Source: Lachnospiraceae bacterium oral taxon 096
Lineage (GTDB): Bacteria > Bacillota > Clostridia > Lachnospirales > Lachnospiraceae
DNA: 64,000 nt
Reading direction: 5' to 3'
NCBI GenBank assembly: GCA_018141845.1
Contig: CP073340.1
Span: 1,513,001 to 1,577,000, forward strand
The position numbers were made by a program, and so were the translations under genes. Below, piece after piece: positions 43,268 to 53,075 of this stretch. Within the stretch, counting starts at the first letter, position 1. The number at the start of each line of letters is the position of its first letter. Under the pieces are notes generated by a model that was not told the DNA's origin, searched no databases, and saw nothing but the letters and a program-made list of their open reading frames with translations.

Positions 43268-43290
43268 AAAAAGATTTCGTGGAGGGGAAA

Positions 43291-43512
43291 ATGAAACAGG
43301 AAAAAATTGATCGCATCAATGAATTAGCTATTAAGCAAAAGTCCATTGGATTGACAGAAGAAGAAAAAAAGGAGCAGGCTGACCTTCGAAAGGAATACCT
43401 TGAAGCCATCCGTGAAAGTATGCGTGCAAATTTAAATAATATCTCCATTGTAGAAAAGGATGGAAGTGTAACAGATCTTGGCAAAAAGTTTGGTGGAGAA
43501 AAGGATGAGTAG
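43291..43512 (+). CDS. DUF896 (UPF0291/YnzC-like) protein
   Basis: A 73-residue helical protein starting MKQEKIDRINELAIKQK with a T-E-E-E-K-K-E-Q-A-D-L-R-K-E-Y motif, the signature of DUF896. The B. subtilis relative YnzC belongs to an SOS-regulated operon, but I see no LexA-type box here. GGAGGGG precedes ATG 43291. The end overlaps the next gene by eight bases. Confidence 0.88.
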   Translation: MKQEKIDRINELAIKQKSIGLTEEEKKEQADLRKEYLEAIRESMRANLNNISIVEKDGSVTDLGKKFGGEKDE

Positions 43513-44101
43513 ACAAGAAAAGCAAGAGATTCGAGAGCGTCTGGCCAATCAAAGGGCAAAGATGGATGAAAAAAGTGTAAGAGAACTGAGCAGTCGCATT
43601 GTCGATGTGTTGTATCGCCAGATTGAAAATTATATTTTGGAGCTCGGCACAGAAAAAAATATTATTTTTGCCTATGCAGCTAAGGGAAATGAAGTGGATT
43701 TATCTTCATTGTTTGAATTGCTTTGGAAGAGAAATGAAGGATCCAGTCAAAAGGTAAGTATTGCTCTCCCAAGAGTGCATGGAAAGCACATGGATTTTTA
43801 TGTAATTGAGTCAATGGACGATCTAGAAGATGGAATTTTTGGTGTGAGAGAGCCAAAATTAAAGTGCAAAAAGGTTGAGGCGGTCAATGCCATTGTCATT
43901 ACACCAGCCATTGCCTATGGCATGGATGGAACGAGAATTGGCTATGGTGCGGGCTACTATGACCGCTACTTTAAGCAAGATCGTGCTAATTTTTTGATTG
44001 GTGCAGCATATGAGTTTCAGACAGATGTCGACTTTACAGGAGAAAGTTATGATATCTGTGTGGATGCCGTGGCAACAGAAAATGGCATAAGATATATTTA
44101 G
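43505..44101 (+). CDS. 5-formyltetrahydrofolate cyclo-ligase
   Basis: A 198-residue enzyme that converts 5-formyl-THF to 5,10-methenyl-THF with ATP. The N-terminal R-x-R-L helix, the substrate region P-x-V and the ATP-binding R-I-G-Y-G-A-G-Y-Y-D-R-Y at about residue 147 are present. ATG 43505 follows GGAGAAAAGG inside the DUF896 gene. The next gene miaB starts 15 bases later. Confidence 0.92.
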   Translation: MSRQEKQEIRERLANQRAKMDEKSVRELSSRIVDVLYRQIENYILELGTEKNIIFAYAAKGNEVDLSSLFELLWKRNEGSSQKVSIALPRVHGKHMDFYVIESMDDLEDGIFGVREPKLKCKKVEAVNAIVITPAIAYGMDGTRIGYGAGYYDRYFKQDRANFLIGAAYEFQTDVDFTGESYDICVDAVATENGIRYI

Positions 44102-44116
44102 GAAAGGATTTTATTC

Positions 44117-45592
44117 ATGGAAAAGGCAAGACAAGAGGAAATAGATCAGATGATTGACGCAATTGATTTAAGTATGCAAGAGCCAGAGGTGGAACCCTAT
44201 CGCCAATATTACTTTATCAAGAAATGTCGCCAGATGATTGCCCAGTTGACAGATAAACTTGGCAGAAGGCCAACCGCTAATGTGGTGACCTTTGGCTGTC
44301 AGATGAATTCAAGAGATTCTGAAAAATTGGAGGGCATATTGGCAGATATTGGTTATACCTTTGCAGACAGCGAAGATGCCGACCTTGTCCTCTTTAATAC
44401 CTGTACAGTGCGCGAAAATGCCAATGATAAGCTCTATGGTCGATTGGGACAATTAAAGCGCTATAAGGAAAAAAATCCAGACATGCTCATTGGTATCTGT
44501 GGCTGTATGATGCAAGAGGCCGAAGAAGTGGAGCGAATTAAAAAGAGCTACCGCTATGTCGATATTGTCTTTGGAACCCACAATATCTACAAGCTTGCAG
44601 AGATTTTAAATGAACGCTTGGAGGGCAATCGCCAAGTGGTTGATGTGGTGGACAAGGCCGATGAAATTGTAGAACAATTGCCAAATAAGAGACTCTATTC
44701 CTTTAAATCGGGAGTGAATATTATGTTTGGTTGCAATAATTTCTGCACCTATTGTATTGTTCCCTATGTCAGGGGAAGGGAGCGTTCAAGAGAACCAGAA
44801 GACATTATTCGTGAGATTCAAAACTTAGTTGCCGATGGTGTGGTAGAGGTGATGCTTCTTGGACAAAATGTCAATTCCTACGGAAAAAACTTAGAAAATC
44901 CCATTTCCTTTGCCCAGCTTTTGGAGAAAGTTGTTGCGATTGACGGATTAAAGAGAGTGCGCTTTATGACCTCACATCCAAAAGATTTATCGGATGATTT
45001 AATTCGTGTGATCAAGGAAAATCAAAAGATTTGTCGACATTTGCATTTGCCACTTCAATCGGGGAGTACGGCCATTTTAAAGAAGATGAACCGAGGCTAT
45101 ACAAAGGAAAGTTATCTAGATTTAGCTCTAAAGATTCGAAGAGAAATTCCAGAGATGAGTTTGACTACAGACATTATTGTGGGATTTCCTGGGGAGAGTG
45201 AAGAGGATTTTGAGGATACCCTCGATGTGGTTAGAAAGGTAAAATATGATTCGGCATTTACCTTTATTTATTCAAAGCGATCGGGAACGCCAGCAGCAAA
45301 GTGGGAAAATCAAGTGAGTGATGAGGTAATCAAGGAAAGATTTGACCGCTTGCTAAAGGAAGTACAAAAAGATGCCGCCAATAGCACCAAAAAGTACGAA
45401 AAAGAGACGGTGGACATTTTAGTTGAAAATCTCAATGACCACATGGATGGATATGTGACTGGACGAATGAGCAACAACATGGTTGTCCATATTCCAGGAC
45501 AAAAAAGTCTTATTGGAAAGATTATTTCTGTTGTGCTCGATGAGGCCAAGGGATTTTATTACATGGGACATATGGTCGAAAGTGAGGTATAA
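44117..45592 (+). CDS. miaB: tRNA-2-methylthio-N6-dimethylallyladenosine synthase MiaB
   Basis: A 491-residue radical SAM enzyme that adds the methylthio group to i6A37 of tRNAs. The N-terminal domain contains the first cluster cysteines (Cys61 in F-G-C-Q-M-N, C in N-T-C-T-V-R, C in I-C-G-C-M). The radical SAM cluster is C-N-N-F-C-T-Y-C and the C-terminus is a TRAM domain. The first 55 residues are the helical extension common in Gram-positive MiaB. The enzyme that provides its substrate, MiaA, is four genes downstream. Confidence 0.96.
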   Translation: MEKARQEEIDQMIDAIDLSMQEPEVEPYRQYYFIKKCRQMIAQLTDKLGRRPTANVVTFGCQMNSRDSEKLEGILADIGYTFADSEDADLVLFNTCTVRENANDKLYGRLGQLKRYKEKNPDMLIGICGCMMQEAEEVERIKKSYRYVDIVFGTHNIYKLAEILNERLEGNRQVVDVVDKADEIVEQLPNKRLYSFKSGVNIMFGCNNFCTYCIVPYVRGRERSREPEDIIREIQNLVADGVVEVMLLGQNVNSYGKNLENPISFAQLLEKVVAIDGLKRVRFMTSHPKDLSDDLIRVIKENQKICRHLHLPLQSGSTAILKKMNRGYTKESYLDLALKIRREIPEMSLTTDIIVGFPGESEEDFEDTLDVVRKVKYDSAFTFIYSKRSGTPAAKWENQVSDEVIKERFDRLLKEVQKDAANSTKKYEKETVDILVENLNDHMDGYVTGRMSNNMVVHIPGQKSLIGKIISVVLDEAKGFYYMGHMVESEV

Positions 45593-45594
45593 TT

Positions 45595-48228
45595 TTGGCT
45601 TTATCACCGATGATGACACAATATTTAGAGACAAAGAAGGAAAATCCAGATTGTCTTTTATTTTATCGCTTGGGCGATTTTTATGAAATGTTTTTTGAAG
45701 ATGCCAAGATTGTGTCGCAGGAATTAGAATTGACTTTGACAGGAAAAGATTGTGGTCTTGAGGAGAGGGCTCCAATGTGTGGCGTACCCTATCACGCAGT
45801 GGAAGGATATTTGACTAGATTGGTCAGCAAGGGCTATAAAGTGGCTATTGCTGAGCAAATGGAAGATCCAAAACTTGCCAAGGGATTAGTAAAGCGAGAG
45901 GTTGTTCGCATTGTCACGCCAGGAACCATCACAAGTGAGAGTGCCCTAAGTATTGACAAGAACAATTATCTGATGGGAATAGTCTATCTCTTTGACCGCT
46001 TTGGCATCGCCACCGTTGATATTAGTACAGGTGATTTTTATGTCACTGAGGTCAATGAGACGAGAGAGCTACTAGATGAAGTACATCGCTTTGCACCAGC
46101 AGAAATTATTTGTAATCCAAGTTTTTCAATGTCGGGCATTGGTGACTTTGGCGTTACCATTTCCACGCTTGACCATCAATACTTTAACGAGGTAGAGGAC
46201 GAAAAGATCCTCAAGGAACATTTTCAAGTAAAGGACATGGAAGAACTTGGGCTTTTAGAATATCCTGATGGCGTGGTGGCCGCCGGGGCGGTGATGCACT
46301 ATCTATATGATACGCAAAAGTCAAGTTGTGCCCAAATTGTAAATATAAAGACCTATCGCACAGGTCAATATATGATGATTGATGCGAGCTCAAGGAGAAA
46401 TTTGGAGCTTGTAGAAACCATGCGAGATAAGAAAAAGCAGGGAAGCTTATTTGGTGTGCTCGATAAGACAAAGACGGCTATGGGTGCTAGGCTCTTAAGA
46501 AGTTATATTGAACAGCCACTGATTCAAAGAGATTTGATTTTGCGTCGTCAAGAAGCGATTGAGGAATTGCTCGGAAGCTATATTGACCGAGAAGAATTGA
46601 GAGAATATCTAGGACCAGTCTATGATTTGGAAAGATTGATGGGAAAGATTAGCAGTGAAAGTGCCAATACAAGAGATTTGTTGGCCTTTGGAAGTTCGAT
46701 AGATATGGTTGAGCCAATCAAGATGATTGTAAAAAACTTTCATTCTCCGATGCTTGTCCAGATCAATGAAGATCTGGATTCAATGCCTGACCTTTGTGAT
46801 TTGATTAAAAGATCGCTCAATGACGAGGACACACCCATCACTTTAAAGGAGGGCAATCTCTTAAAAGATGGCTATAATGAAGATGTCGATCAACTGCGAA
46901 GAGCAAAGACAGAGGGAAAGGATTGGCTTTCTGAGTTAGAGAGCAGGGAGAGAGAAAAGACACAGATTAAGGGGCTAAAGATTAAGTTTAATAAGGTCTT
47001 TGGCTATTACTTTGAAGTGACCAATAGCTATAAAAATTTGGTGCCAGAGTATTTTATTCGAAAGCAGACACTGACCAATGCCGAGCGCTATACCAGTGAG
47101 GAGTTAAAAAAATTAGAGGGCGTAATTTTGGGAGCAGAGGACAAGTTAAAGAATCTGGAATACAGTCTCTTTGTTGGGATTCGTCAACAGATTGCAGGAC
47201 AAGTAGAGAGAATCCAAAAGACGGCCAAGGCCCTGGCCATGCTCGATGTCTTTTTGTCTTTGGCAACGGTGGCAGAAAAGAATCAATATGTTCGCCCAAA
47301 TATCAATGAAAAGGGATTAATTGATATTCGAGATGGTCGCCATCCTGTGGTTGAGGAGATGATGAAAGACCACGAATTTATCAGCAATGATACTTTGCTT
47401 GACCAAAACAAAAATCGGATGAGCATTATTACTGGTCCAAATATGGCAGGAAAGTCAACTTATATGCGACAGACAGCAATTATTGTCTTGATGGCACAGA
47501 TGGGTTCATTTATTCCTGCAAGTGCAGGAAATATTGGAATTTGTGACCGCATCTTTACCAGAGTGGGGGCATCGGATGATTTAGCCAGTGGTCAATCGAC
47601 CTTTATGGTGGAAATGATGGAGGTCGCCAACATTTTACAAAATGCCACTCGACAAAGCTTAATTATTTTGGACGAAATTGGCAGGGGAACTTCAACTTTT
47701 GATGGTCTTTCTATTGCGTGGGCTGTTGTTGAGCACATTGCCAACACAAGAATGATTGGAGCAAAGACCTTATTTGCGACACATTATCACGAGTTGTCCG
47801 AGTTAGAGGGAACTCTTTCGGGAGTCAATAACTACTGTGTCTCCGTAAAGGAGCAGGGAGAAGACATTGTGTTTCTTAGAAAGATTGTGCGAGGTGGTGC
47901 GGATAAAAGCTATGGCATTCAGGTGGCCAAACTTGCGGGTGTGCCAGAGAGTGTCCTTCTTCGGGCAAAAGAACTAGTGGAGGAGCTTTCAGGGGCAGAT
48001 ATTGCCACAAAAGCTAGAGAAATTGCAGAACTTGGCATACCCAAAAAGAGCAGAAAGCCCGTTTCTAAGCCAGATGATGTGGAATCAGCCCAGCTTTCTT
48101 TGATGGATGCGATGAATGACGGTGTAATAGTTACAGAGATTCGAGATATGGATTTGAACATGATGACGCCAATGGATGCGATGAACACCCTTTTGCGTTT
48201 GCAAAATAAAATCCGAAATCGAATTTAG
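45595..48228 (+). CDS. mutS: DNA mismatch repair protein MutS
   Basis: An 877-residue mismatch sensor. The mismatch-binding F-Y-E-M-F-F near residue 25 is intact. The ATPase site reads T-G-P-N-M-A-G-K-S-T, followed by D-E-I-G-R-G-T-S-T-F-D-G and a helix-turn-helix. The start is TTG 45595 two bases after the miaB stop, with GAGG upstream; ATG 45610 is an alternative. mutL follows after 11 bases, so mismatch repair is one unit. Confidence 0.96.
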   Translation: MALSPMMTQYLETKKENPDCLLFYRLGDFYEMFFEDAKIVSQELELTLTGKDCGLEERAPMCGVPYHAVEGYLTRLVSKGYKVAIAEQMEDPKLAKGLVKREVVRIVTPGTITSESALSIDKNNYLMGIVYLFDRFGIATVDISTGDFYVTEVNETRELLDEVHRFAPAEIICNPSFSMSGIGDFGVTISTLDHQYFNEVEDEKILKEHFQVKDMEELGLLEYPDGVVAAGAVMHYLYDTQKSSCAQIVNIKTYRTGQYMMIDASSRRNLELVETMRDKKKQGSLFGVLDKTKTAMGARLLRSYIEQPLIQRDLILRRQEAIEELLGSYIDREELREYLGPVYDLERLMGKISSESANTRDLLAFGSSIDMVEPIKMIVKNFHSPMLVQINEDLDSMPDLCDLIKRSLNDEDTPITLKEGNLLKDGYNEDVDQLRRAKTEGKDWLSELESREREKTQIKGLKIKFNKVFGYYFEVTNSYKNLVPEYFIRKQTLTNAERYTSEELKKLEGVILGAEDKLKNLEYSLFVGIRQQIAGQVERIQKTAKALAMLDVFLSLATVAEKNQYVRPNINEKGLIDIRDGRHPVVEEMMKDHEFISNDTLLDQNKNRMSIITGPNMAGKSTYMRQTAIIVLMAQMGSFIPASAGNIGICDRIFTRVGASDDLASGQSTFMVEMMEVANILQNATRQSLIILDEIGRGTSTFDGLSIAWAVVEHIANTRMIGAKTLFATHYHELSELEGTLSGVNNYCVSVKEQGEDIVFLRKIVRGGADKSYGIQVAKLAGVPESVLLRAKELVEELSGADIATKAREIAELGIPKKSRKPVSKPDDVESAQLSLMDAMNDGVIVTEIRDMDLNMMTPMDAMNTLLRLQNKIRNRI

Positions 48229-48239
48229 AAAGGGTAGAT

Positions 48240-50099
48240 ATGATTGCAGTACTGGACAAGGATACCATTGATAAGATTGCTGCCGGTGAAGTAGTGGAAC
48301 GACCAGCATCGATTGTAAAGGAACTGTTAGAAAATGCCATTGATGCGGGGGCCACTTCGATTACGGTGGAGATTAAGGATGGCGGAAAGAGTTTGATTCG
48401 TGTCACTGACAATGGAAGTGGCATTGCAAAGGACGAAGTGCGCATCGCCTTTTTGCGTCACGCCACGAGCAAAATTCAAAGTGCAGATGATTTACAAAAC
48501 ATTACCAGTTTGGGATTTCGTGGCGAGGCTTTATCGAGCATTGCGGCTGTGAGCAAAATGGAGATGATCACCAAAGTCAGATCGGAGATGGTCGGGCATT
48601 GGTATGTCATTGAAGGGGGAATTGAGCAAAGTTTTGAAGAGGTTGGGGCAGTAGATGGAACGAGTATCATTGTCAGAGATCTCTTTTTTAATACCCCTGC
48701 TAGAAGAAAATTTTTAAAGTCAAATCAAACGGAGGCGGCACATATTGCTGAGCTAGTGGAAAAGATTGCACTCTCTCATCAAGATGTGTCGATTCGCTTA
48801 ATTGCCAATAATCAGGCAAAATTGCAGACATCAGGCAATGGAAATCTAAAGGACTCGATTTATCGTCTCTATGGGCGAGAAGTGGCTATGGCCCTTTTAC
48901 CTGTGGAGTACCGTGCTCAGGGAATAGAAATCACAGGTGTTATTGCAAGGCCAGAGGTTTCAAGAGCCAGTCGAAGCATGGAAATGTATTTTGTGAATGG
49001 CAGGTATATTAAGGCAAAAACCATTGCCAGTGCCATTGAAGAAGGCTATGGAAATCGCCTGATGCAACATCAATATCCCTTTACCGTATTACATTATCAT
49101 ATTCCGCCGGAGGTGATGGATGTCAATGTCCATCCGACCAAGATGGAAGTTCGCTTTTCAGAGGAAGTAAAGATCTATGAAGTCACAAGAGATGCCATTG
49201 TGTCTGCATTGATGGAAAAGGAGCTGATCAAAAGGGTCGAGGCTGATCGTGTGCAGCTAAAGAGAGTCTCCGATCTTCCAGTGAGCGATGTGAAACAGAA
49301 AGGAAAAATATCAGAAGCCTTTGAGACGAAGCCTCAGCATAATCAACGAAAAATTCAAGAAAGAATTGAAAATTATCAAGTGCAAAGCGATCCAGTGTCA
49401 AACCCAATTTTTTTAGATAGACCACAAGAAGAAAAAACAAATCAGGTCGTAGATAAGGTGTGGAATAGCACGGAAGAGGTACCTGTTGTTGGCGAGCAGT
49501 TAAAATTTTTAGACAAGAAAAATTTGCATTTGCATAAAATTGTGGGACAAATCTTTGGCACCTATTGGATTGTCGAATTTAATCAAAAGATGATTGTGAT
49601 TGACCAGCATGCGGCACATGAAAAGGTACTCTATGAGCGATTGATGAAGCAGTATCAAAACACAGTGCCATCACAGATGGTCGTTCCTCCGATCCTGTTG
49701 ACCCTCACGGCTATTGAGGCCGATGCTCTCAATCAAAATCAAAAGGTATTGTCTGACCTGGGCTTTCACATCGAAAACTTTGGTGGCCATGAATATCGCA
49801 TTGATGGGGTGCCTTCAATTTTGCCAAGTGTTTCAAAGAAGGAGATGCTAAAGGAATTGATCGCTGAACTTGCCGATCACAATCAGCTAAAGACACTAGA
49901 GAGTATCATTGCAAAGACGGCTTCAATGGCGTGCAAGGCAGCCGTAAAGGGGAATCACACCTTGTCACTTTTGGAGGCAAAAGCTTTGATTGATGAATTG
50001 ATGAGCTTAGAGAATCCCTACAATTGTCCCCATGGAAGACCGACAATGTTTGAGATGAGTAAGTATGAAATAGAGAAGAAGTTTAAGAGGATTGTATGA
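48240..50099 (+). CDS. mutL: DNA mismatch repair protein MutL
   Basis: A 619-residue GHKL ATPase that links MutS to downstream repair. The N-terminal ATPase has E-N-A-I-D-A-G-A, D-N-G-S-G-I and G-F-R-G-E-A-L-S-S-I. The C-terminal dimerisation domain has D-Q-H-A-A-H-E-K, the core of the endonuclease motif of Gram-positive MutL, and ends with P-H-G-R-P-T. The linker (about residues 335-420) is charged. The last four bases overlap miaA. Confidence 0.96.
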   Translation: MIAVLDKDTIDKIAAGEVVERPASIVKELLENAIDAGATSITVEIKDGGKSLIRVTDNGSGIAKDEVRIAFLRHATSKIQSADDLQNITSLGFRGEALSSIAAVSKMEMITKVRSEMVGHWYVIEGGIEQSFEEVGAVDGTSIIVRDLFFNTPARRKFLKSNQTEAAHIAELVEKIALSHQDVSIRLIANNQAKLQTSGNGNLKDSIYRLYGREVAMALLPVEYRAQGIEITGVIARPEVSRASRSMEMYFVNGRYIKAKTIASAIEEGYGNRLMQHQYPFTVLHYHIPPEVMDVNVHPTKMEVRFSEEVKIYEVTRDAIVSALMEKELIKRVEADRVQLKRVSDLPVSDVKQKGKISEAFETKPQHNQRKIQERIENYQVQSDPVSNPIFLDRPQEEKTNQVVDKVWNSTEEVPVVGEQLKFLDKKNLHLHKIVGQIFGTYWIVEFNQKMIVIDQHAAHEKVLYERLMKQYQNTVPSQMVVPPILLTLTAIEADALNQNQKVLSDLGFHIENFGGHEYRIDGVPSILPSVSKKEMLKELIAELADHNQLKTLESIIAKTASMACKAAVKGNHTLSLLEAKALIDELMSLENPYNCPHGRPTMFEMSKYEIEKKFKRIV

Positions 50100-51025
50100 G
50101 AAAATTAGTGATTATTGCAGGACCGACGGCGGTGGGAAAAACGGCCTCTTCTATTTTACTGGCAAAGAAAATTGGGGGAGAGATTATCAGTGCGGATTCG
50201 ATGCAGGTTTACCGAGGAATGGATGTGGGTACGGCAAAAATTCGCAAAGAGGAGATGGAGGGTGTTCCTCATTTTCTTATTGATGCCTTTGATCCCGACG
50301 AAGAATTTAACATTGTCATCTTTCAGCAGTTAGCTAAGCAAGCGATGGAGGGAATTTATGCCCGTGGCCATATTCCAATGATTGTGGGCGGAACAGGATT
50401 TTATATTCAATCCATTCTCTATGATATTGATTTTTCTCAAGGTGATGGGGAGAATGAAGCACTCAGAGAGCATTTAGAAAAGGAATATGACCTTCTTGGA
50501 GCGGATGCGATGCAGGAAAAACTTCGTCTACTTGATCCGATTTCTGCTGATACCATTCACAAAAATAATAAAAAGAGAGTGGTGCGTGCCTTAGAATATG
50601 CCCTGACACAGAATGAACCAATTTCTGCACATAATGAGCGGGAGAAGCAGAAGAAAAGTCCATATGACTACAATTTTTTTGTGCTGAATATGGACAGAAA
50701 GATTCTTTATGATAGAATAGAACAACGTGTGGATAAGATGTTTGACGATGGCCTTGTGGAGGAAGTGAGAGATTTACAACATCGAGGATTTCATCAAAAT
50801 TTAGTGTCAATGCAGGGAATTGGGTACAAGGAAGTTTTAGAATATCTCGATGGAAATTGTAGCTTAGAAGAGGCTATTGCTCAAGTTAAACAATCGACCA
50901 GACATTTTGCAAAGCGTCAGATTACCTGGTTTAAGCGAGAAAAAGGAGCACAATGGATTGATGTGACCAAGTTTCATTCGCCACAGGATTTGGCAGAATT
51001 TATGGCAGGAGAGGTAATAAAGTGA
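50096..51025 (+). CDS. miaA: tRNA dimethylallyltransferase MiaA
   Basis: A 309-residue enzyme that prenylates A37 of tRNAs reading UNN codons. The P-loop is G-P-T-A-V-G-K-T at residues 8-15. S-A-D-S-M-Q-V-Y-R-G-M-D, G-G-T-G-F-Y and the tRNA-binding R-Q-I-T-W-F-K-R are present. It overlaps mutL by four bases and the next gene also by four bases. In many Firmicutes hfq follows miaA; it does not here. Confidence 0.96.
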   Translation: MRKLVIIAGPTAVGKTASSILLAKKIGGEIISADSMQVYRGMDVGTAKIRKEEMEGVPHFLIDAFDPDEEFNIVIFQQLAKQAMEGIYARGHIPMIVGGTGFYIQSILYDIDFSQGDGENEALREHLEKEYDLLGADAMQEKLRLLDPISADTIHKNNKKRVVRALEYALTQNEPISAHNEREKQKKSPYDYNFFVLNMDRKILYDRIEQRVDKMFDDGLVEEVRDLQHRGFHQNLVSMQGIGYKEVLEYLDGNCSLEEAIAQVKQSTRHFAKRQITWFKREKGAQWIDVTKFHSPQDLAEFMAGEVIK

Positions 51026-52302
51026 AAAATTTAATGCAAATGTATGCGAGTATGGGCATTGGAGCGAGGGCACTGGAAATTGGAGAACAGATAGAGAACA
51101 AGTTGTCTGGGCGATTTGCACAGATTGACAGAGTGAGCGAATACAATCAATTAAAGGTGCTTCGTGCAATGCAAGAAAATCGTGTGAGTGCGGAGCACTT
51201 TAGTGCGACAACAGGATATGGCTATGACGATGCAGGTAGAGATACCTTAGAGAAGGTATATGCCAGTGTATTTTGTGGAGAGAGTGCCCTAGTGAGAGCA
51301 CAGCTAGCCAGCGGAACCCATGCCTTGGCTGTCGCCTTATTTGGAAATTTGCGTCCTGGAGATGAGCTGCTTTCCCCTGTGGGAAAGCCGTATGACACTT
51401 TAGAAGAAGTCATTGGTATTCGACCATCAAAGGGGTCCCTTGCCGAATATGGGGTGACTTATCGCCAGGCCGATTTAAAGGAAGATGGGGCATTTGACTT
51501 TGATGCCATTCGACAAAATATCACAGAAAAGACAAAACTAGTGACGATTCAAAGATCAAAGGGCTATGCGACAAGACCAACACTTTCGGTTGACCGCATT
51601 GGGGAATTGATTTCCTTTATTAAGGGAATTAAGCCCGATGTCATCTGTATGGTAGATAATTGTTATGGAGAGTTTGTCGAAGAAAAAGAGCCATTGGAAG
51701 TTGGAGCAGATATGATGGTTGGCTCATTGATTAAAAATGCAGGAGGTGGACTCGCCCCTATTGGAGGATATATTGTGGGAACAAAGGAGTGCATTGACAA
51801 TGCCTCCTACCGCCTATTTGCCCCAGGAGTTGGAAAGGAAATTGGAGCAAACTTAGGAATCAATCGGAGTTTGTATCAGGGACTTTTTATGGCTCCGACG
51901 GTAGTAGCTGCCGCATTAAAGGGAGCTATTTTTGCTGCCAACATCTATGAAAGTTTTGGTTTTTTGTGCCATCCCAATGCGACGGAGAGTCGCCATGATA
52001 TTATTCAGGCAATTACCTTTGGAAAGGCACAGGGATTGCAGGCCTTTTGTGAGGGAATTCAAGCTGCTGCACCAGTAGATAGTTATGTGCGCCCTGAGGC
52101 GTGGGATATGCCAGGTTATGATAGCCCAGTGATTATGGCTGCAGGGGCATTTATATCGGGTTCTTCCATTGAATTGAGTGCCGATGGACCGATGAAGGAA
52201 CCCTATGTTGCTTATTTTCAGGGTGGATTGACTTGGCATCACGCAAAAGTTGGAATTTTATTCTCTTTGCAAAAACTTATAGATGCTAAACTGATTAAAT
52301 AG
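51022..52302 (+). CDS. YnbB-like PLP enzyme (methionine gamma-lyase family, 'aluminium resistance' family)
   Basis: A 426-residue PLP protein of fold type I. The PLP lysine lies in G-S-L-I-K-N-A-G-G-G, and A-S-G-T-H-A-L-A forms the phosphate cup. The family was first named for aluminium resistance and is annotated as a cystathionine beta-lyase or methionine gamma-lyase relative, but its substrate is not established. It starts with GTG overlapping the miaA stop, the order seen in many Firmicutes. GGAGAGG lies upstream. Confidence 0.88.
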   Translation: MKNLMQMYASMGIGARALEIGEQIENKLSGRFAQIDRVSEYNQLKVLRAMQENRVSAEHFSATTGYGYDDAGRDTLEKVYASVFCGESALVRAQLASGTHALAVALFGNLRPGDELLSPVGKPYDTLEEVIGIRPSKGSLAEYGVTYRQADLKEDGAFDFDAIRQNITEKTKLVTIQRSKGYATRPTLSVDRIGELISFIKGIKPDVICMVDNCYGEFVEEKEPLEVGADMMVGSLIKNAGGGLAPIGGYIVGTKECIDNASYRLFAPGVGKEIGANLGINRSLYQGLFMAPTVVAAALKGAIFAANIYESFGFLCHPNATESRHDIIQAITFGKAQGLQAFCEGIQAAAPVDSYVRPEAWDMPGYDSPVIMAAGAFISGSSIELSADGPMKEPYVAYFQGGLTWHHAKVGILFSLQKLIDAKLIK

Positions 52303-52361
52303 TGGTAAACTATACTTGCGTGTATTGTATTGTCTGTCTGGAGAGCAGAAAGAGAGGCAAA

Positions 52362-53075
52362 ATGCAAGAAAAAAAGAACATGAAACAAATCCCAAAGGAA
52401 GAAAGACCGATGGAAAGATGCCTTCGCTATGGGGTACAGAGCTTGACCGATGCAGAACTTTTGGCTATTTTTTTGCATTCGGGCACGAAGAAAAAGAATG
52501 TCCTTGGCGTGGCCAGAACAGTACTTGAAGGAGCAAATGGAAGAAAAGGACTTCAAGCATTGTTTGAACTTTGTTATGAGGAACTCATTAAAATTGAGGG
52601 AATTGGGCAGGTTCGTGCAGTGCAACTTCTTTGTGTCGCAGAGATTTCCAAGCGACTTTGGCGAGTTGAAGAAAAAGAGAGATTACAATTTCTTACGCCA
52701 AAGGCCTGTGCGATGCATTATATGCAACAGATGCGTCATTTACCGAGGGAGGAGCTTCGCGTCGCCTTTTTGGATACGCGACAATGTTTGATGAGCGATA
52801 TGATTTTGAGTGTTGGCACAGTGAATGCCTCATTGATTTCCGTCCGTGAGGTGCTGATTGAAGCTCTGCGTCATCAGGCCGTGCATTTGATTTTGGTTCA
52901 CAATCATCCCAGTGGCAATCCTATGCCAAGCAAAGAGGATGTCTTTGTGACAAGACAAGTCAAAAGTGGCTGTGAGAGTGTGGGCTTGGAGCTCAATGAT
53001 CATATTATTATTGGCGACAATGTCTATTACAGTTTTAGAGAAAGAGGAAACTTCTACAATGGATCCAAAGAATAA
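52362..53075 (+). CDS. radC: RadC/JAB-domain DNA repair-associated protein
   Basis: A 237-residue protein. The N-terminal half has a helix-hairpin-helix (L-I-K-I-E-G-I-G-Q-V-R-A). The C-terminal half is a JAB metal site reading V-H-N-H-P-S-G-N-P-M-P-S-K-E-D. The old link to DNA repair is doubtful; a metalloprotease or competence role is also proposed for the family. ATG 52362 has AGAGAGG upstream; ATG 52380 is an alternative. It overlaps mreC by 17 bases, the normal radC-mreC order. Confidence 0.92.
   Translation: MQEKKNMKQIPKEERPMERCLRYGVQSLTDAELLAIFLHSGTKKKNVLGVARTVLEGANGRKGLQALFELCYEELIKIEGIGQVRAVQLLCVAEISKRLWRVEEKERLQFLTPKACAMHYMQQMRHLPREELRVAFLDTRQCLMSDMILSVGTVNASLISVREVLIEALRHQAVHLILVHNHPSGNPMPSKEDVFVTRQVKSGCESVGLELNDHIIIGDNVYYSFRERGNFYNGSKE

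Noticed and set aside
43268..43290. A LexA box in front of the DUF896 gene, as for its B. subtilis relatives
   Set aside because: The short gap holds only the ribosome site and no GAAC-N4-GTTC-like sequence.
52966..53058. An N-terminal extension of MreC
   Set aside because: It overlaps radC coding sequence, and the normal MreC start (basic residues then a transmembrane helix) begins at 53059.
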